A DNA stretch of 64,000 bases. Origin: Pseudomonadota bacterium (GTDB lineage: Bacteria > Pseudomonadota > Alphaproteobacteria > Acetobacterales > Acetobacteraceae). The notes beneath the pieces are model-generated. The model made no database searches. It was given only the letters and a program-made list of their open reading frames with translations, and was not told where the DNA came from. The position numbers and the translations under genes are program-made. Below, piece by piece: positions 6,917 through 17,020 of the stretch. Where the stretch lies: assembly GCA_021851785.1 (NCBI GenBank), contig JAJZBV010000008.1, positions 1 through 64,000 on the forward strand, read 5' to 3'. Numbering within the stretch: the first letter of the stretch is position 1; the number at the start of each line of letters is the position of its first letter.

Positions 6917-7795
6917 TCAGGCGAGGAGGCCGAGCCCGGCCATCGCGGCGCGCACCCGGCTGGCCGTGGCCTCGCTGATCGGCGCCAGCGGCAGGCGGCA
7001 ATGGGCGGCCGAGAAGCCGAGCAGGGAGGCGGCGAATTTCACCGGCCCCGGGCTGGTTTCGACGAATAGCGCGTCATGCAGCGGCAGAAGCCGGTCCTGG
7101 ATCGCCATCGCCGCATCGATCCGCCCCTCCGCCCAGGCGCGCTGCATGGTCGCGCAAAGCCTGGGCGCGACATTGCCGGTGACGGAAATACAGCCCTGCC
7201 CGCCGGCGGCGAGGAAGGCGAGGGCGGTGTGGTCCTCGCCGGAAAGCTGGCAGAATTCCGCCCCGCAAGCGGCGCGGGTGTGGAGCGGGCGGGCGAGATT
7301 GGCGGTCGCGTCCTTGACGCCGACGATATTCGGATGTTTCGCCAGCCTGGCCATGGTCTCGACACTCATATCGACGACGCTGCGCGGCGGAATATTGTAG
7401 ATCAGGAGCGGGATATCGACGGCGTCGGCGATCGCCTTGAAATGCAGATAGAGCCCTTCCTGGGTCGGCTTGTTGTAATAGGGCGTGACCACCAGGACGC
7501 CGTCGGCGCCGGCCGCTTTCGCGTGCCGCGCGAGATCGGTCGCCTCCTCGGTGCTGTTCGAGCCGGCGCCGGCGATCACCGGCACCCGCCCCTTGGCGAC
7601 GGCGAGCACGATCTCGACCACCCGCTTGTGCTCGGTGTGGCTGAGGGTCGGGGATTCGCCGGTGGTGCCGACCGGGACCAGCCCGTCCGTCCCTTCGGCG
7701 ATCTGCCATTCGACGAAGCGCGCCAACGCCGCCTCATCCACCGCGCCATCGGCGCGCATCGGGGTGATCAGCGCGACCAGCGAGCCCTTGAACAT
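6917..7795 (-). CDS. dapA: 4-hydroxy-tetrahydrodipicolinate synthase
   Basis: A 292-residue TIM-barrel enzyme that condenses pyruvate with aspartate semialdehyde, the first committed step to diaminopimelate and lysine. The Schiff-base lysine is K161 in IVGVKDA. The catalytic triad is visible as T45 in PVGTTGES, Y106 in TPYYNKP and Y133 in LIYNIPPR, with the substrate-binding arginine R138 in the same segment. Length and motif order are those of the canonical enzyme. It is followed by smpB on the same strand and is divergent from slt, whose start is 94 bp away. Confidence 0.97.
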   Translation of the reverse strand: MFKGSLVALITPMRADGAVDEAALARFVEWQIAEGTDGLVPVGTTGESPTLSHTEHKRVVEIVLAVAKGRVPVIAGAGSNSTEEATDLARHAKAAGADGVLVVTPYYNKPTQEGLYLHFKAIADAVDIPLLIYNIPPRSVVDMSVETMARLAKHPNIVGVKDATANLARPLHTRAACGAEFCQLSGEDHTALAFLAAGGQGCISVTGNVAPRLCATMQRAWAEGRIDAAMAIQDRLLPLHDALFVETSPGPVKFAASLLGFSAAHCRLPLAPISEATASRVRAAMAGLGLLA

Positions 7796-7888
7796 GACGA
7801 CCTCCCTCGCGACCGGCGGCGAAATTCGGCTGTTATCTACGACCGGCGAGGGATACGCCGCAAGGCCGTGCCGCGCTATAGGGGGACG

Positions 7889-9880
7889 ATGAGACGCCGC
7901 TCGCCCCTTTCGCTGCTGCTGCTTTGGCTGCTGCTGATCGCCCCGCCGCTCCGCGCCGAGAGCCCGGCAAGCGCGCCGGCAAACGACGTCATGGCCGCGA
8001 TCCGCGGGGATGACTGGCCGCGCGCCGCGGCGCTGGCCGGGCAGATCGCGGACCCGATCGCGGGGAAGCTCGTCACCTATTACCGCCTGCTCGCCCCGGG
8101 CGCCCCGGGCGCCGATGAAATCGCCGATTTCATCGCCGTCAACCCGGATTGGCCGCAGCAGGATCTGCTCGCCCGGCGGCGGGACGAGGCTTTGGTCGCG
8201 CTCGCCGACGACCGTGCGGCGGCGGCGTTTTGCGTGCGCGCCCCGCCGGTTCTGCCGATGGCCTGGTTCCGCTGCGCGATCGCGGCGGCGGCGAGCGGCG
8301 ATGAGGCGGCGGCTTTACGCGCCGCGACCCTCGCCTGGAGCGCCGGGATCGACGATCCGGTGGCGACGGCGACGCTGTTGCGGCGCTGGCCGCTTGCGCT
8401 CACCCCGGCGGCGACCTGGCAGCGTTTCACCCGCCTGCTCGCGCATAGTGCCGAGGCCGCCGGCGGCACATTTCCCGAACTCACGCCGGCGCAGCAAGCG
8501 GCGGCGCGGGCGGTGCTCGCGCTGCGGGCCGATCAGCCGGACGCCGCAGACCGGCTCGCCGCCCTCCCGGAGGCGACGCGGGCGTGGCCGCTGGTGTTTC
8601 TCGAGACGGCGCGCTGGCTCCGGCGCGCCGGGCGCAACACCGAGGCGCTGGCGCTCTGGCAGCGGTCTGGCGTGGCGGCGGCGGGCGCGGCCGGTGATCT
8701 TGGCGCGGCGTTCTGGGGCGAGCGCGACAAGCTCGCCCGCCAGGCACTCGCGAGCGGCGACGCGAACACCGCCTATGCCGTGGTCGATGGCGTGTTCCAG
8801 GATGACACCGCTGGCGCGGCTTTGCTGTCGCCGGCGGCGCGCGCCGATGCGATTTTCCTCGCCGGCTTCATCGCGCTCGAAAGCCTCCACCAGCCGGCCC
8901 GTGCCGAGTCGCATTTCCGCGCCCTCGCCGCGCTGTCGCCGGCGGTGATCACCCAAGCCCGCGCCCATTACTGGCTGGCGCGGGCGGCGGCGGCGCGGGG
9001 CGATGGCGCCGGCGCGCGGGCCGAATACGCGCGCGCGGCGCATTGGCCGGTGACGTTCTACGGCCAGCGCGCGGCCATCGCCCTGGGCTGGCCGCCGGCG
9101 CGGCTGAGCGCCCGGATTCTGGCCCTCCGCGATCCCGCCTGGAGCCCAGCCGAGGGGCGGGATTTCGCCCGCCGCGATCTCACCCGCGCCGCCGCGCTGC
9201 TGGTGGCCTGGGGGGCGGCGACCCGGGCGCGGCCGTTTCTCGCCGATCTCGCGGGGCTTGCGCCCGAGCCGCGCTATCGCGCGTTCGTCGCCCATCTCGG
9301 CCTCTCCTTCGGCCTGCCCGATGCGGCGGTCGCGATCGCGCGGCGCGCCGGGCGCGATGGCGAGATGCTGCCCGATTCCGGCTGGCCGCTTGCCGCGAGC
9401 GTGCCGCCGCAGCCGGTGGCGGCGGCGACGGTGCTCGGCCTGATCCGCCAGGAAAGCAGTTTCGATGCCGCCGCCGTGAGCCCGTCCGGCGCCCTCGGGC
9501 TGATGCAGCTTCTGCCCGGCACCGCGCGGCAGGTCGCCCGCAAGCTTGGTCTTGCGCTCGCGACCGCCGATCTCACCCGCGATGCCGGCCTCAATATCCG
9601 TCTCGGCGCCGCCTATCTCGCCGAGCTGCTGACGCGCTTCGATGGCGCTTTGCCGCTGGCGCTCGCCGCCTATAATGCCGGGCCGGGCAACGTCGCCAAC
9701 TGGCTTTCCGTCAATGGCGACCCGCGCGCCGCGGCCGGCGGCGGGAGCATCGACATGCTCGACTGGATCGAGCGCATTCCGTTCGGCGAGACCCGCAATT
9801 ACGTCGAGCGGGTGAGCGAGAATATCGCCGTCTACCGCGCCAAGCGGCGCGAGCCGCTCGTGGATCCGCTGGCGCCGTGA
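7889..9880 (+). CDS. slt: soluble lytic murein transglycosylase (Slt70-like)
   Basis: A 663-residue periplasmic enzyme that cleaves peptidoglycan to 1,6-anhydromuropeptides. ATG at 7889 gives a signal peptide ([17 protein letters not shown], ending PPLRAES) and follows GGGGGA. A long alpha-helical superhelix rich in Ala (about residues 40-480) precedes the C-terminal SLT domain (from about 515), with LIRQESSFD holding the catalytic glutamate, then [14 protein letters not shown] and [13 protein letters not shown]. Its stop overlaps the GTG start of pgpA (GTGA), so slt, pgpA and the cinA-type gene form a tightly packed operon. Confidence 0.93.
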   Translation: MRRRSPLSLLLLWLLLIAPPLRAESPASAPANDVMAAIRGDDWPRAAALAGQIADPIAGKLVTYYRLLAPGAPGADEIADFIAVNPDWPQQDLLARRRDEALVALADDRAAAAFCVRAPPVLPMAWFRCAIAAAASGDEAAALRAATLAWSAGIDDPVATATLLRRWPLALTPAATWQRFTRLLAHSAEAAGGTFPELTPAQQAAARAVLALRADQPDAADRLAALPEATRAWPLVFLETARWLRRAGRNTEALALWQRSGVAAAGAAGDLGAAFWGERDKLARQALASGDANTAYAVVDGVFQDDTAGAALLSPAARADAIFLAGFIALESLHQPARAESHFRALAALSPAVITQARAHYWLARAAAARGDGAGARAEYARAAHWPVTFYGQRAAIALGWPPARLSARILALRDPAWSPAEGRDFARRDLTRAAALLVAWGAATRARPFLADLAGLAPEPRYRAFVAHLGLSFGLPDAAVAIARRAGRDGEMLPDSGWPLAASVPPQPVAAATVLGLIRQESSFDAAAVSPSGALGLMQLLPGTARQVARKLGLALATADLTRDAGLNIRLGAAYLAELLTRFDGALPLALAAYNAGPGNVANWLSVNGDPRAAAGGGSIDMLDWIERIPFGETRNYVERVSENIAVYRAKRREPLVDPLAP

Positions 9881-10332
9881 CGGCGGTGATCGCCCGCGCG
9901 ATCGCGAGCGGCTTCGGCGCCGGGTTTTTCCCGCGCGCCGCGGGAACCTTCGCCAGCCTGCTGGCGGCGCTGTTCGGCGCCGTGCTGCTCTCGCTTGGGC
10001 CTTGGGCGCTGATCGCGGCGGTGGTTCTGGCGGCGATCAGCGGCGTTTGGGCGATCGCCGCCGCCGGGGTCGGGGCGGATGATCCGGGCTGGGTGGTGAT
10101 CGATGAAATCGCCGGGCAATTTCTCGCGCTGCTGCCGCTCGGGGAACCCCGGCCGTGGCCGATCATGCTCGGATTTGCGCTGTTCCGGCTGTTCGATATC
10201 TGGAAACCCGGGCCGATCGGCTGGCTCGACCGCCGCCATGACGCGCTCGGCGTGATGGGCGATGATCTCGTCGCCGGCGCCTTAGCGGCGGTAGTGCTCT
10301 GGCTCGTGCTCGCGTGGGGAGGATGGCGATGA
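9877..10332 (+). CDS. pgpA: phosphatidylglycerophosphatase A
   Basis: A 151-residue inner-membrane phosphatase that dephosphorylates phosphatidylglycerophosphate to phosphatidylglycerol. Family hallmarks are FFPRAAGTFASL near the N-terminus, DPGWVVIDEIAGQF with its metal-binding acidic residues (about 68-81), FRLFDIWKPGPIGWLDR (about 103-119) and GVMGDDLVAG. Three or four hydrophobic helices are apparent. It starts with GTG, overlapping the slt stop by four bases, and its own TGA overlaps the ATG of the next gene, so translation is likely coupled. Confidence 0.93.
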   Translation: MTAVIARAIASGFGAGFFPRAAGTFASLLAALFGAVLLSLGPWALIAAVVLAAISGVWAIAAAGVGADDPGWVVIDEIAGQFLALLPLGEPRPWPIMLGFALFRLFDIWKPGPIGWLDRRHDALGVMGDDLVAGALAAVVLWLVLAWGGWR

Positions 10333-10817
10333 TCCCGGATCCGGACGACTATCGCGCGGCGGAGGGGCTGGTCGCTCTGCTCCGCGCGCGCGGGCTCCGT
10401 GTCGCGACCGCGGAGAGCTGCACCGGCGGCCTGGTCGCCGCCCTGATCACCGCCGTCGCCGGCGCGAGCGACGTGTTCGAGCGCGGGTTCGTGACCTATG
10501 CGAACGCGGCGAAAACGGAATTGCTCGGCGTGCCGGCGGCGCTGATCGCGGCCGAGGGCGCGGTCAGCGCGGCGGTCGCGCGGGCGATGGCGGCGGGGGC
10601 GATGGCGCGGGCCGCGGCCGAAATCGCGCTCGCCATCACCGGCATCGCCGGGCCGGGCGGGGGGAGTGCTGAAAAACCGGTGGGGCTGGTCTGGTTCGGC
10701 CTCGCGCGGGCGGGCGAGGCGCGGGCGGTGTCACGAAAATTCCTCGGCAGCCGCAACGAGATCCGGGCGGCCGCGACGAGGGAAGCGATCATTCTGCTTC
10801 AGGATTTCGTCAACTGA
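10329..10817 (+). CDS. nicotinamide-nucleotide amidase, CinA C-terminal domain type
   Basis: A 162-residue stand-alone version of the CinA C-terminal domain (PncC), which deamidates nicotinamide mononucleotide in NAD recycling. Signatures are TAESCTGGLVAALIT near residues 28-42, GFVTYANAAKTELLGV and ALAITGIAGPGGGS. ATG at 10329 is chosen over in-frame ATG 10323 and GTG 10314 because GGGGAGG lies 6 bases upstream and the ATG overlaps the pgpA stop as ATGA. The pgpA-pncC pairing is common in alphaproteobacteria. A hairpin follows in the gap before the convergent neighbour. Confidence 0.93.
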   Translation: MIPDPDDYRAAEGLVALLRARGLRVATAESCTGGLVAALITAVAGASDVFERGFVTYANAAKTELLGVPAALIAAEGAVSAAVARAMAAGAMARAAAEIALAITGIAGPGGGSAEKPVGLVWFGLARAGEARAVSRKFLGSRNEIRAAATREAIILLQDFVN

Positions 10818-10857
10818 ACGCGAGCGCTACGCTCGATGCGGAAAACCGAGTGAAAAA

Positions 10858-10880
10858 CCGGGGGAAAATTTCCCCCCGGC
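10858..10880 (-). terminator. GC hairpin between convergent genes
   Basis: A near-perfect inverted repeat CCGGGGGAAA / TTTCCCCCCGG. On the minus strand it is followed by TTTTTCAC, so it most likely terminates the small secreted-protein gene and may serve both neighbours. Confidence 0.55.
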
Positions 10881-10919
10881 CTTTCGCTGTGGCGTTTCGC
10901 CAATGGCCTCGCGGCGCGA

Positions 10920-11153
10920 TCAGTTCTGCGTCGCGCCACCCGCCGCCGGAGCCGGCGCCGGTGCGGCGTTCGCCGCCGGAGCCGCCTTCTTGGTCGCCTT
11001 CTTGTGCGCGGACTTCTTCATCTTGTGATGATGCTCGTTCTGGGCCTTCTGGTCGGTCTGAGGCTGAGTGCCCTGGGCCTTCTGGTCACTTTGCGCGAAG
11101 GCCGGTCCCGCGAGGAGCAGAACGGCAGCCAACGCAACCACGAAACGCTTCAT
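10920..11153 (-). CDS. small exported Lys/Ala/His-rich protein
   Basis: A 77-residue protein with a clean signal peptide (MKRFVVALAAVLLLAGPAFAQ) and a low-complexity mature part: QSDQKAQ and TDQKAQ repeats, then EHHHKMKKSAHKKATKKA and a Pro/Ala tail. It is highly basic once exported. AAGGAG lies 7 bases upstream of the ATG. Similar small Lys/Ala-rich exported proteins are common in acid-tolerant Acetobacteraceae, but no function is established that I can name. It is monocistronic, with a hairpin downstream. Confidence 0.7.
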   Translation of the reverse strand: MKRFVVALAAVLLLAGPAFAQSDQKAQGTQPQTDQKAQNEHHHKMKKSAHKKATKKAAPAANAAPAPAPAAGGATQN

Positions 11154-11252
11154 GCTTATTCTCCTTGGTGTCGCTCGCGACGAATCTATGTTGCCCGGCA
11201 CCATGCGCCGGCCCGCAATCGCTAATCATTCCGCCCGCCCGCGGTCAAGCCC

Positions 11253-12323
11253 TTAGCCGGCCTCAACTGCCATGCGAAATGATTCGATCGCGAACTCGAC
11301 GTCCGCGAGCGTGACGTCGAGATGCACACCCGCCCGCCCGCGCCCGCGCCCGAAGACGCTGATCAGGACGCCACGCGCGCGGAGCCGCGCGGCCAGGGTC
11401 TCGATCGGAAGCCCGGTGGTGAGTTCGAAGAACACCAGGTTGGTCTCCGGCGATTCGACATCGAGGCCGGCGATGGCGGCGAGACCGGCGGCGAGACGGG
11501 CGGCGTTGGCGTGGTCCTCGGCGAGCCGCGCGACGTGGTGATCGAGCGCGTAAAGACAGCCGGCGGCGGCGATGCCGCCCTGACGGAAGGCGCCGCCGAG
11601 GCGCTGCTTCCAGCGCCAGGCGGCATCGATGAAAGCGGCGTCGCCGGCGAGCACGGCGCCGATCGGCGCGCCCAATCCTTTGGTGAAATCGAGCCAGACG
11701 CTATCGAAGGGCGCCGCCATGGCGGCCGCCGAAACACCGCTCGCGACCACCGCGTTGAGGAGCCGCGCCCCGTCCATATGGGTTTTCAGGCCGCGGTGAT
11801 GGGCGAGATCGGCGACCACCGCGAGCGCGGCTTGCGGCCAGACGCTGCCGCCGCCGAAATTCGCCGTCTGCTCGACGGCAACCAGGGTCTGCGGCGCGGC
11901 ATAGCGGTACCCGCGCGGGGTCAGCGCCGCCTCCAGGGTCGCGGCGTCGAACATCCCGCGCGCGCCGGCAAGGCCGAGCACCCGCGCCCCGGCCAGCGCC
12001 CACGGCGCGCCGCCCTCGCTGGTCGCGATATGGGACATCGCATGGGCGAGAATCTCATCGCCGGGGCGGCAATGGGTGAGAATGGCGATCTCGTTGCACA
12101 TCGTGCCCGACGGCAGGAACATCGCCGCCTCCTTGCCGAGGAGGTCTGCCATGCGGGCGCAGAGGGCGTTGATCGTCGGATCCTCGCCGCGCTGCTCGTC
12201 GCCGACCTCGGCGGCCATCATCGCCGCCCGCATCGCCGGGCTCGGGCGCGACTGGGTGTCCGAGAACAGGTTCACCCTGACCGGCGGCAAAGCGGGGTCG
12301 GGCAAGGGGGGCGCGAGGGGCAT
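11253..12323 (-). CDS. low-specificity L-threonine aldolase family protein
   Basis: A 356-residue PLP enzyme that cleaves threonine or allo-threonine to glycine and acetaldehyde. NLFSDTQSRPSPAM near residue 18 and GDEQRGEDPT at 41-50 are family signatures; HMDGARL (182-188) holds the PLP-interacting aspartate and arginine; LDFTKGLGAPIG (211-222) holds the PLP lysine at K215. ATG at 12323 overlaps the stop of the upstream RatA/Coq10-like gene by one base, so the two are probably translationally coupled even though no shared pathway is obvious. Beta-elimination of related substrates is also possible. Confidence 0.9.
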   Translation of the reverse strand: MPLAPPLPDPALPPVRVNLFSDTQSRPSPAMRAAMMAAEVGDEQRGEDPTINALCARMADLLGKEAAMFLPSGTMCNEIAILTHCRPGDEILAHAMSHIATSEGGAPWALAGARVLGLAGARGMFDAATLEAALTPRGYRYAAPQTLVAVEQTANFGGGSVWPQAALAVVADLAHHRGLKTHMDGARLLNAVVASGVSAAAMAAPFDSVWLDFTKGLGAPIGAVLAGDAAFIDAAWRWKQRLGGAFRQGGIAAAGCLYALDHHVARLAEDHANAARLAAGLAAIAGLDVESPETNLVFFELTTGLPIETLAARLRARGVLISVFGRGRGRAGVHLDVTLADVEFAIESFRMAVEAG

Positions 12324-12802
12324 CAGGTTTTCGCCGCCGTGACCAGGGGGGAGGCGGGGGTTTGCCGCTCGGGCGGGCCATAGACCTCGCCGGCGCGCCT
12401 GAGGAAGGCGTTCACCATGCGCCGCACCGCCTCGTTGAACACGACGCCGATCGCGGCTTGCAGTAGCCGCGAGCGGAATTCGAAATCGACGAAGAAATCG
12501 ACATGCGTCCCCCTGGGGTCGGGCGCGAAGCGCCATTGGTTGTTGAGATAGCGGAAGGGGCCGTTTTCATAGCGCACCCGGATGAGAAGCGGCCGCTCGA
12601 GGGCGACGCGGCTGGTGAAACTTTCGCGAAACGGGCCGAAGCCGATGGTGAGGTCGGCGACCACCTCGCGTTCGCTCTGGGCGCGCACCCGGGCGCCGAG
12701 GCACCAGGGCAGGAACTCGGGATATTTGCCGATATCGGCGACGAGATCGAAAATCTGCTCCGGCCGATAGCCGACCACCCGGCGCTCGGCATGGGTCGGC
12801 AT
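12323..12802 (-). CDS. RatA / Coq10-like START-domain protein
   Basis: A 159-residue single-domain protein of the polyketide-cyclase/START family. RVVGYRPEQIFDLVADIGKYPEFLPWC at residues 8-34 is the typical opening, and FRYLNNQWRF plus VDFFVDFEFRS are typical strands of the lipid-binding grip. The family includes mitochondrial Coq10, which binds ubiquinone and supports respiration, and bacterial RatA. It sits directly downstream of lipA, an arrangement widespread in alphaproteobacteria, with a gap of only four bases. A role in quinone function is the likelier reading in this aerobic context. Confidence 0.88.
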   Translation of the reverse strand: MPTHAERRVVGYRPEQIFDLVADIGKYPEFLPWCLGARVRAQSEREVVADLTIGFGPFRESFTSRVALERPLLIRVRYENGPFRYLNNQWRFAPDPRGTHVDFFVDFEFRSRLLQAAIGVVFNEAVRRMVNAFLRRAGEVYGPPERQTPASPLVTAAKT

Positions 12803-12806
12803 CGCG

Positions 12807-13814
12807 CTAGCCCCCGGGGCCTTCAGCGAGGCCTTCAGCGAGGCCTTCGGCGAGGCTTTCGGCGCGCGCGGCGCGGAGGGCGGCGAAATCGGCGTCGGCG
12901 TGATAGGAACTCCGGGTCAGCGGCGAGGCGGCGACCATGGCGAACCCCCGGGCGCGGGCGAGCGCCGCGTATTCGGCGAATTCCTCGGGGGGCACGAAAC
13001 GATCGACGGCGGCGTGCTTGACGGTCGGCTGGAGATACTGGCCGAGGGTCAGGAAATCGACCCCGGCGATGCGCAGATCATCCATCACCTGCATCACCTC
13101 GGCGCGGCTTTCGCCGAGGCCGAGCATCAGGCCGGATTTGGTGAAAATCTCTGGATCATGGGTTTTTACCCGGTCGAGCAGGCGGAGCGACTGGTAATAG
13201 CGCGCGCCGGGGCGGATCGCGGGATAGAGTCTCGGCACGGTTTCGAGATTGTGGTTGAAGACATCCGGGCGCGCCGCTGCGACCAGGCGCCACGCCGCGC
13301 CCTTGCGCAGGAAATCGGGGGTCAGCACCTCGATCGTGGTGTCCGGCGCGCGGGCGCGAACGGCGCCGATCACGGCGGCGAAATGCGCCGCGCCGCCATC
13401 GGCGAGATCGTCGCGATCGACCGAGGTGATGACGACATGGCGGAGCCCGAGCCGCACGATCGCGTCCGCGACCCGCGCCGGCTCATCGCCATCGAGCGGC
13501 CCCGGCTGGCCGGTGCGGACATTGCAAAAGCCGCAGGCGCGGGTGCAGGTATCGCCCATGATCATCATGGTGGCGTGGCGGACCGACCAGCATTCGCCGA
13601 TATTCGGGCAGGCGGCCTCCTCGCACACCGTGTGCAGGCGGTTTTCGGCCAGCAACGCGCGGGTTTGGTGATAGACCGGATGGGTCGGCGCCTTGACCCG
13701 GATCCAGGCGGGTTTGCGCGCGATCGGGTTGTCCGGCCGGTTGGCTTTCTCGGGGTGGCGCGGGCCGGGCGCGGCAACCGCGCCACCCCGCCGATGATCG
13801 ATCAGAACGCGCAT
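12807..13814 (-). CDS. lipA: lipoyl synthase
   Basis: A 335-residue radical-SAM enzyme that inserts two sulfurs into protein-bound octanoate to make lipoyl groups for pyruvate and 2-oxoglutarate dehydrogenases. The auxiliary cluster cysteines are C64, C69 and C75 in [12 protein letters not shown]; the SAM cluster is C90, C94 and C97 in CTRACGFC. The conserved C-terminal serine lies in [12 protein letters not shown] 13814 is chosen because it gives the usual N-terminus. The extreme C-terminus is extended by a 12-bp tandem repeat encoding LAEG units, which is not a family feature. Confidence 0.96.
   Translation of the reverse strand: MRVLIDHRRGGAVAAPGPRHPEKANRPDNPIARKPAWIRVKAPTHPVYHQTRALLAENRLHTVCEEAACPNIGECWSVRHATMMIMGDTCTRACGFCNVRTGQPGPLDGDEPARVADAIVRLGLRHVVITSVDRDDLADGGAAHFAAVIGAVRARAPDTTIEVLTPDFLRKGAAWRLVAAARPDVFNHNLETVPRLYPAIRPGARYYQSLRLLDRVKTHDPEIFTKSGLMLGLGESRAEVMQVMDDLRIAGVDFLTLGQYLQPTVKHAAVDRFVPPEEFAEYAALARARGFAMVAASPLTRSSYHADADFAALRAARAESLAEGLAEGLAEGPGG
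12819..12866. repeat. 12-bp tandem repeat in the lipA 3' end
   Basis: Four consecutive 12-bp units of the form gccttcagcgag occur; the first two are identical and the last two vary by one to a few bases. Translated on the minus strand they give repeated (S)LAEG at the end of LipA. In-frame unit length means copy-number change would lengthen the tail without disrupting the enzyme. Confidence 0.85.
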
Positions 13815-14087
13815 GGCTCTCGCTTGTGCTCTTCCCCCCGGCGTGCCGAGGGGGTCCGCCCGAGAAATAATCGCTTGCCGCGGTCTTCGCAACGCGGTCG
13901 CGGCCAGGGGTGGCGGCTCATGCGGCATATAATGTTAGAAAAACACGCCAGGGTCGTATAAAACCGACCGGCCAAACCGACGTTCGCACGAAAGCCAGCG
14001 TTGTCCGAGCACGAGAATCCGGCAGGCGCGGGAATTTGGCGGGCACGGGAGTTCGGCGGGCGTGAAAACCGAGGAAGGAGGATTAGG

Positions 14088-15266
14088 ATGGCCGATTCCG
14101 CGTCTCCCATCGCCGAAACGTCCCCGGCCACCGAGCCGCAGCACGTGCCGCGCGAGGCGCTGCGCCGCGCCCTCTCCTCCTACCTGGTGCTGGCACCCGG
14201 CCGCGCGCTCGCCGATTTCCTGATCGATTACGGCCTTTATCTGTCCGCCATCGCCGGGGTTCTGTTCGTGCCGTGGCTCGCGGTGAAAATTCTTCTCAGC
14301 ATTTTCGCCGGCGTCAAGATCGCCAATCTCGGCACCCTCGCCCATGACGCGGCGCATGGCAATCTCTTCCGCCGCCCGTGGCAGAACCGCCTGGCCGGCG
14401 TCTTGGGCTTTCTCCCCGGGCTCTATAATTACCAGCTCTGGGTTTACGACCACCATTACGTCCACCACCCGTTCAACAATGGCCGCCACCGGGATTCGTG
14501 GACCCCGCTCTCGAAGGCGGAATATGATGCGCTGCCGCGCTTGCGCCGCTGGCGCGAGCATCTTTATCGCATGCCGTTCGGGCTAGGCTTCGCGCCGTAC
14601 TACATCATCGAGCGCTGGTGGGTGGTGCGGTTCTTCCCCCGCGCCGCGCTGCTCCCGGCCCGCTTCCTGGCCCCGGCATGGCGGTATTTCGCGATCCTCG
14701 CGGTCTATCTCGCCGGATTTCTCACCCTGCTCGCCTGCGCGCCATTCTATTCCTCGACCGGCGCGGTAACGGCCCTCATCCTTGGCTTCGTGGTGCCGTT
14801 CTATGTCTGGCAGACGCTGTTTTCCTTCACCGTCTTCGTCCACCACACCCATCCCGATATTCCCTGGTTCGACGGCGCCGTGGACCGCAAGGAAACCGTG
14901 CCGATGGAGCAGATTTCGCTCCATCTCGCGTTCCCGCGCTGGTTCGCGGTGTTCATCCATCACATTTGCGAGCATCCGGCGCATCACGTGATGCCGCGCA
15001 TCCCCTACCATCAGCTTTATGCGGCCCAGCAACGGCTCAACGGCATTTCGCCCGGGCTCGCGGTCTATCAGCGCTTCTCCTTCGCCTGGCTCAACGATAC
15101 GCTCAGGCGCTGCAAGCTCTATGATTACGAGCGCAATGGCTGGGTCGGCTATGACGGCCGGCCGACCGCCGCCTCGCCGGTTGGCCCGGCGCTGCGGGCG
15201 GCGATGGCGCAGAGCCAGGGCACGATGTATATCCCGCCGCGGGATGCGGTTCTGGCGGCCGAGTAG
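14088..15266 (+). CDS. membrane fatty acid desaturase
   Basis: A 392-residue integral-membrane di-iron enzyme. The three histidine boxes are present: HDAAH at 86-90, HHYVHH at 122-127, and HHICEHPAHH at 291-300, with a further VHHTHPDIPW at 251-260. Hydrophobic segments lie near 45-78, 102-120, 198-220 and 224-250. It introduces a double bond in an acyl chain or related lipid using oxygen and reduced electron carriers; positional specificity is not evident. GGAGG lies 8 bases upstream of ATG 14088. It is divergent from lipA across 273 bp that hold both promoters and an imperfect short tandem repeat (about 14029-14061). Confidence 0.9.
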   Translation: MADSASPIAETSPATEPQHVPREALRRALSSYLVLAPGRALADFLIDYGLYLSAIAGVLFVPWLAVKILLSIFAGVKIANLGTLAHDAAHGNLFRRPWQNRLAGVLGFLPGLYNYQLWVYDHHYVHHPFNNGRHRDSWTPLSKAEYDALPRLRRWREHLYRMPFGLGFAPYYIIERWWVVRFFPRAALLPARFLAPAWRYFAILAVYLAGFLTLLACAPFYSSTGAVTALILGFVVPFYVWQTLFSFTVFVHHTHPDIPWFDGAVDRKETVPMEQISLHLAFPRWFAVFIHHICEHPAHHVMPRIPYHQLYAAQQRLNGISPGLAVYQRFSFAWLNDTLRRCKLYDYERNGWVGYDGRPTAASPVGPALRAAMAQSQGTMYIPPRDAVLAAE

Positions 15267-15401
15267 CCTTGCCGGCGAGAGAGGAGTGATCTCCCGAAGC
15301 ACAACCCGCGGATGAAATTCCTGACGCCACGTCCTCCCCGTGACAAGACGTGACTAACACTTTAAAGAGCCATAAGAATCTTGTCCGGGGGGAAGATATC
15401 C

Positions 15402-17006
15402 ATGTTCAACCAGCTATTGACGCCGGTCGCGGGAAGCTTGCCGCTTTCCTTCGTGATCGCAGCACTGCCGATCGCCGTCGTGCTCGCCTTGCTCGGCATC
15501 GCGCGGTGGCCGGCCTGGCAATCCTCGCTCGCCGGGTTGATCGTCGGCCTCGCGATCGCGATCGGGGTCTGGCAATTGCCGGCCGGGCTCGCTCTCGATG
15601 CGGTCGCCAACGGGGTCGTGTTCGCGCTCTGGCCGGTGATGTGGATCGTCTTCACCGCGCTCCTGCTCTACAACCTCGCGGTTGCCGCCGGGCGCTTCGA
15701 TGCGTTTCGCGACTGGGTTCTGGTGCATCTTCCCAATGACCGCCGGGTGGTTCTGGTGGTGGTCGCGTTCTGTTTCGGCGCCCTGCTCGAAGGCATCGCC
15801 GGGTTCGGAACCCCGGTCGCGATCACGAGTTCGCTCCTCATCATGGTTGGCTTCCGGCCGCTCGAGGCGTTGACCTATACGCTGATTTTCAATACCGCCC
15901 CGGTCGCCTTTGGGGCGCTCGGCGTCCCCATCACCGTGCTCGGCGCGGTGACGCATCTGCCGGCGGTTCCGCTCGGGCAGATGGTCGGGCGGCAATTGCC
16001 GGTTTTTGCCTTCATCCTGCCGTTCTACGTCATGGCGCTCTATGGCGGGCGGCGCTCGCTCGCCGCTCTCTGGCCGATGCTCCTGGTCGCCGGGGCGAGC
16101 TTCGCGCTCACCCAGTTCGTGGTCTCGAACTATGTCAACTACGCCCTGACCGACGTGCTTTCCTCCCTGGTCTCGCTCATCGTCACCGTCGCCTTCCTCA
16201 AGATCTGGCGCCCGGCGCATGATCCGGATTACGCCATCGCGAGCGCCATCCGCGACGGCGCCCGCCATGAGACGCTGAGCCCGTGGGCGGGTTGGATGCC
16301 CTGGATCCTGGTCTCGGTCGTGGTCATCGCCTGGACGATCTTGAAGGTGTTCCTGATCGGGGATTGGAAAATCGCCTGGCCGGGCCTCGACAAGGCGGTG
16401 TTCATCACCCTCTACAAGGTGCCCTATGGCGCGATCTGGGATTTCCAACCGCTCGGCACCGGCACCGCCATTCTGCTCGCGGCGGTGATCGCTTCGGCGC
16501 TGATGGGGATCGGGCCCGGCGGCTTCGTCAAGGCGATCGGCGATACCTGGCGCCAGACCCGGATCGCCATTCTCACCGTCGCCCTCATCGTCGGGCTCGC
16601 CTTCCTGATGAATTATTCCGGCATGACCTACACGCTCGGCCTCGGCGTCGCCTCCCTCGGCCTCCTGTTCCCGCTGGTCTCGCCCTTCCTCGGCTGGGTC
16701 GCGGTCTTTCTTTCGGGCAGCGACACCTCGGGGAATGCCCTGTTCGGCAATCTCCAGGTGGTGGCGGCGAACCAGCTTCAACTCAATCCGGTGCTGATCG
16801 CCGCGACCAACTCCTCGGGCGGTGTCATGGGCAAGATGATCTCGCCGCAGAACATCGCGACCGGGGTTTCGACCACCGAACTCAAGGGCCAGGAAGGGAT
16901 GGTTTTCGCCCGCACCTTCATCCACAGCATCTTTTTCACTTTGCTGCTCGGCCTTCTGGTGCTGGTGCAGCAATATTTGATCCCCGGGATCATTCCGCAT
17001 CCCTGA
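15402..17006 (+). CDS. lldP: L-lactate permease, first tandem copy
   Basis: A 534-residue transporter of the LctP/LldP family, with roughly a dozen hydrophobic helices. Family motifs are EGIAGFGTPVAITSSLLI, NYSGMTYTLG, LGWVAVFLSGSDTSGNALFG and ATNSSGGVMGKMISPQNIA. It imports L-lactate (and often D-lactate or glycolate) with protons. ATG 15402 is chosen because GGGGGGAAG sits 6 bases upstream and it aligns with the start of the second copy. A strong terminator follows. The partner oxidation operon lutABC is at 57089-60070. It differs from copy two by scattered substitutions, with long blocks of identity. Confidence 0.95.
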   Translation: MFNQLLTPVAGSLPLSFVIAALPIAVVLALLGIARWPAWQSSLAGLIVGLAIAIGVWQLPAGLALDAVANGVVFALWPVMWIVFTALLLYNLAVAAGRFDAFRDWVLVHLPNDRRVVLVVVAFCFGALLEGIAGFGTPVAITSSLLIMVGFRPLEALTYTLIFNTAPVAFGALGVPITVLGAVTHLPAVPLGQMVGRQLPVFAFILPFYVMALYGGRRSLAALWPMLLVAGASFALTQFVVSNYVNYALTDVLSSLVSLIVTVAFLKIWRPAHDPDYAIASAIRDGARHETLSPWAGWMPWILVSVVVIAWTILKVFLIGDWKIAWPGLDKAVFITLYKVPYGAIWDFQPLGTGTAILLAAVIASALMGIGPGGFVKAIGDTWRQTRIAILTVALIVGLAFLMNYSGMTYTLGLGVASLGLLFPLVSPFLGWVAVFLSGSDTSGNALFGNLQVVAANQLQLNPVLIAATNSSGGVMGKMISPQNIATGVSTTELKGQEGMVFARTFIHSIFFTLLLGLLVLVQQYLIPGIIPHP

Positions 17007-17020
17007 GACGCGGCGGGCAT

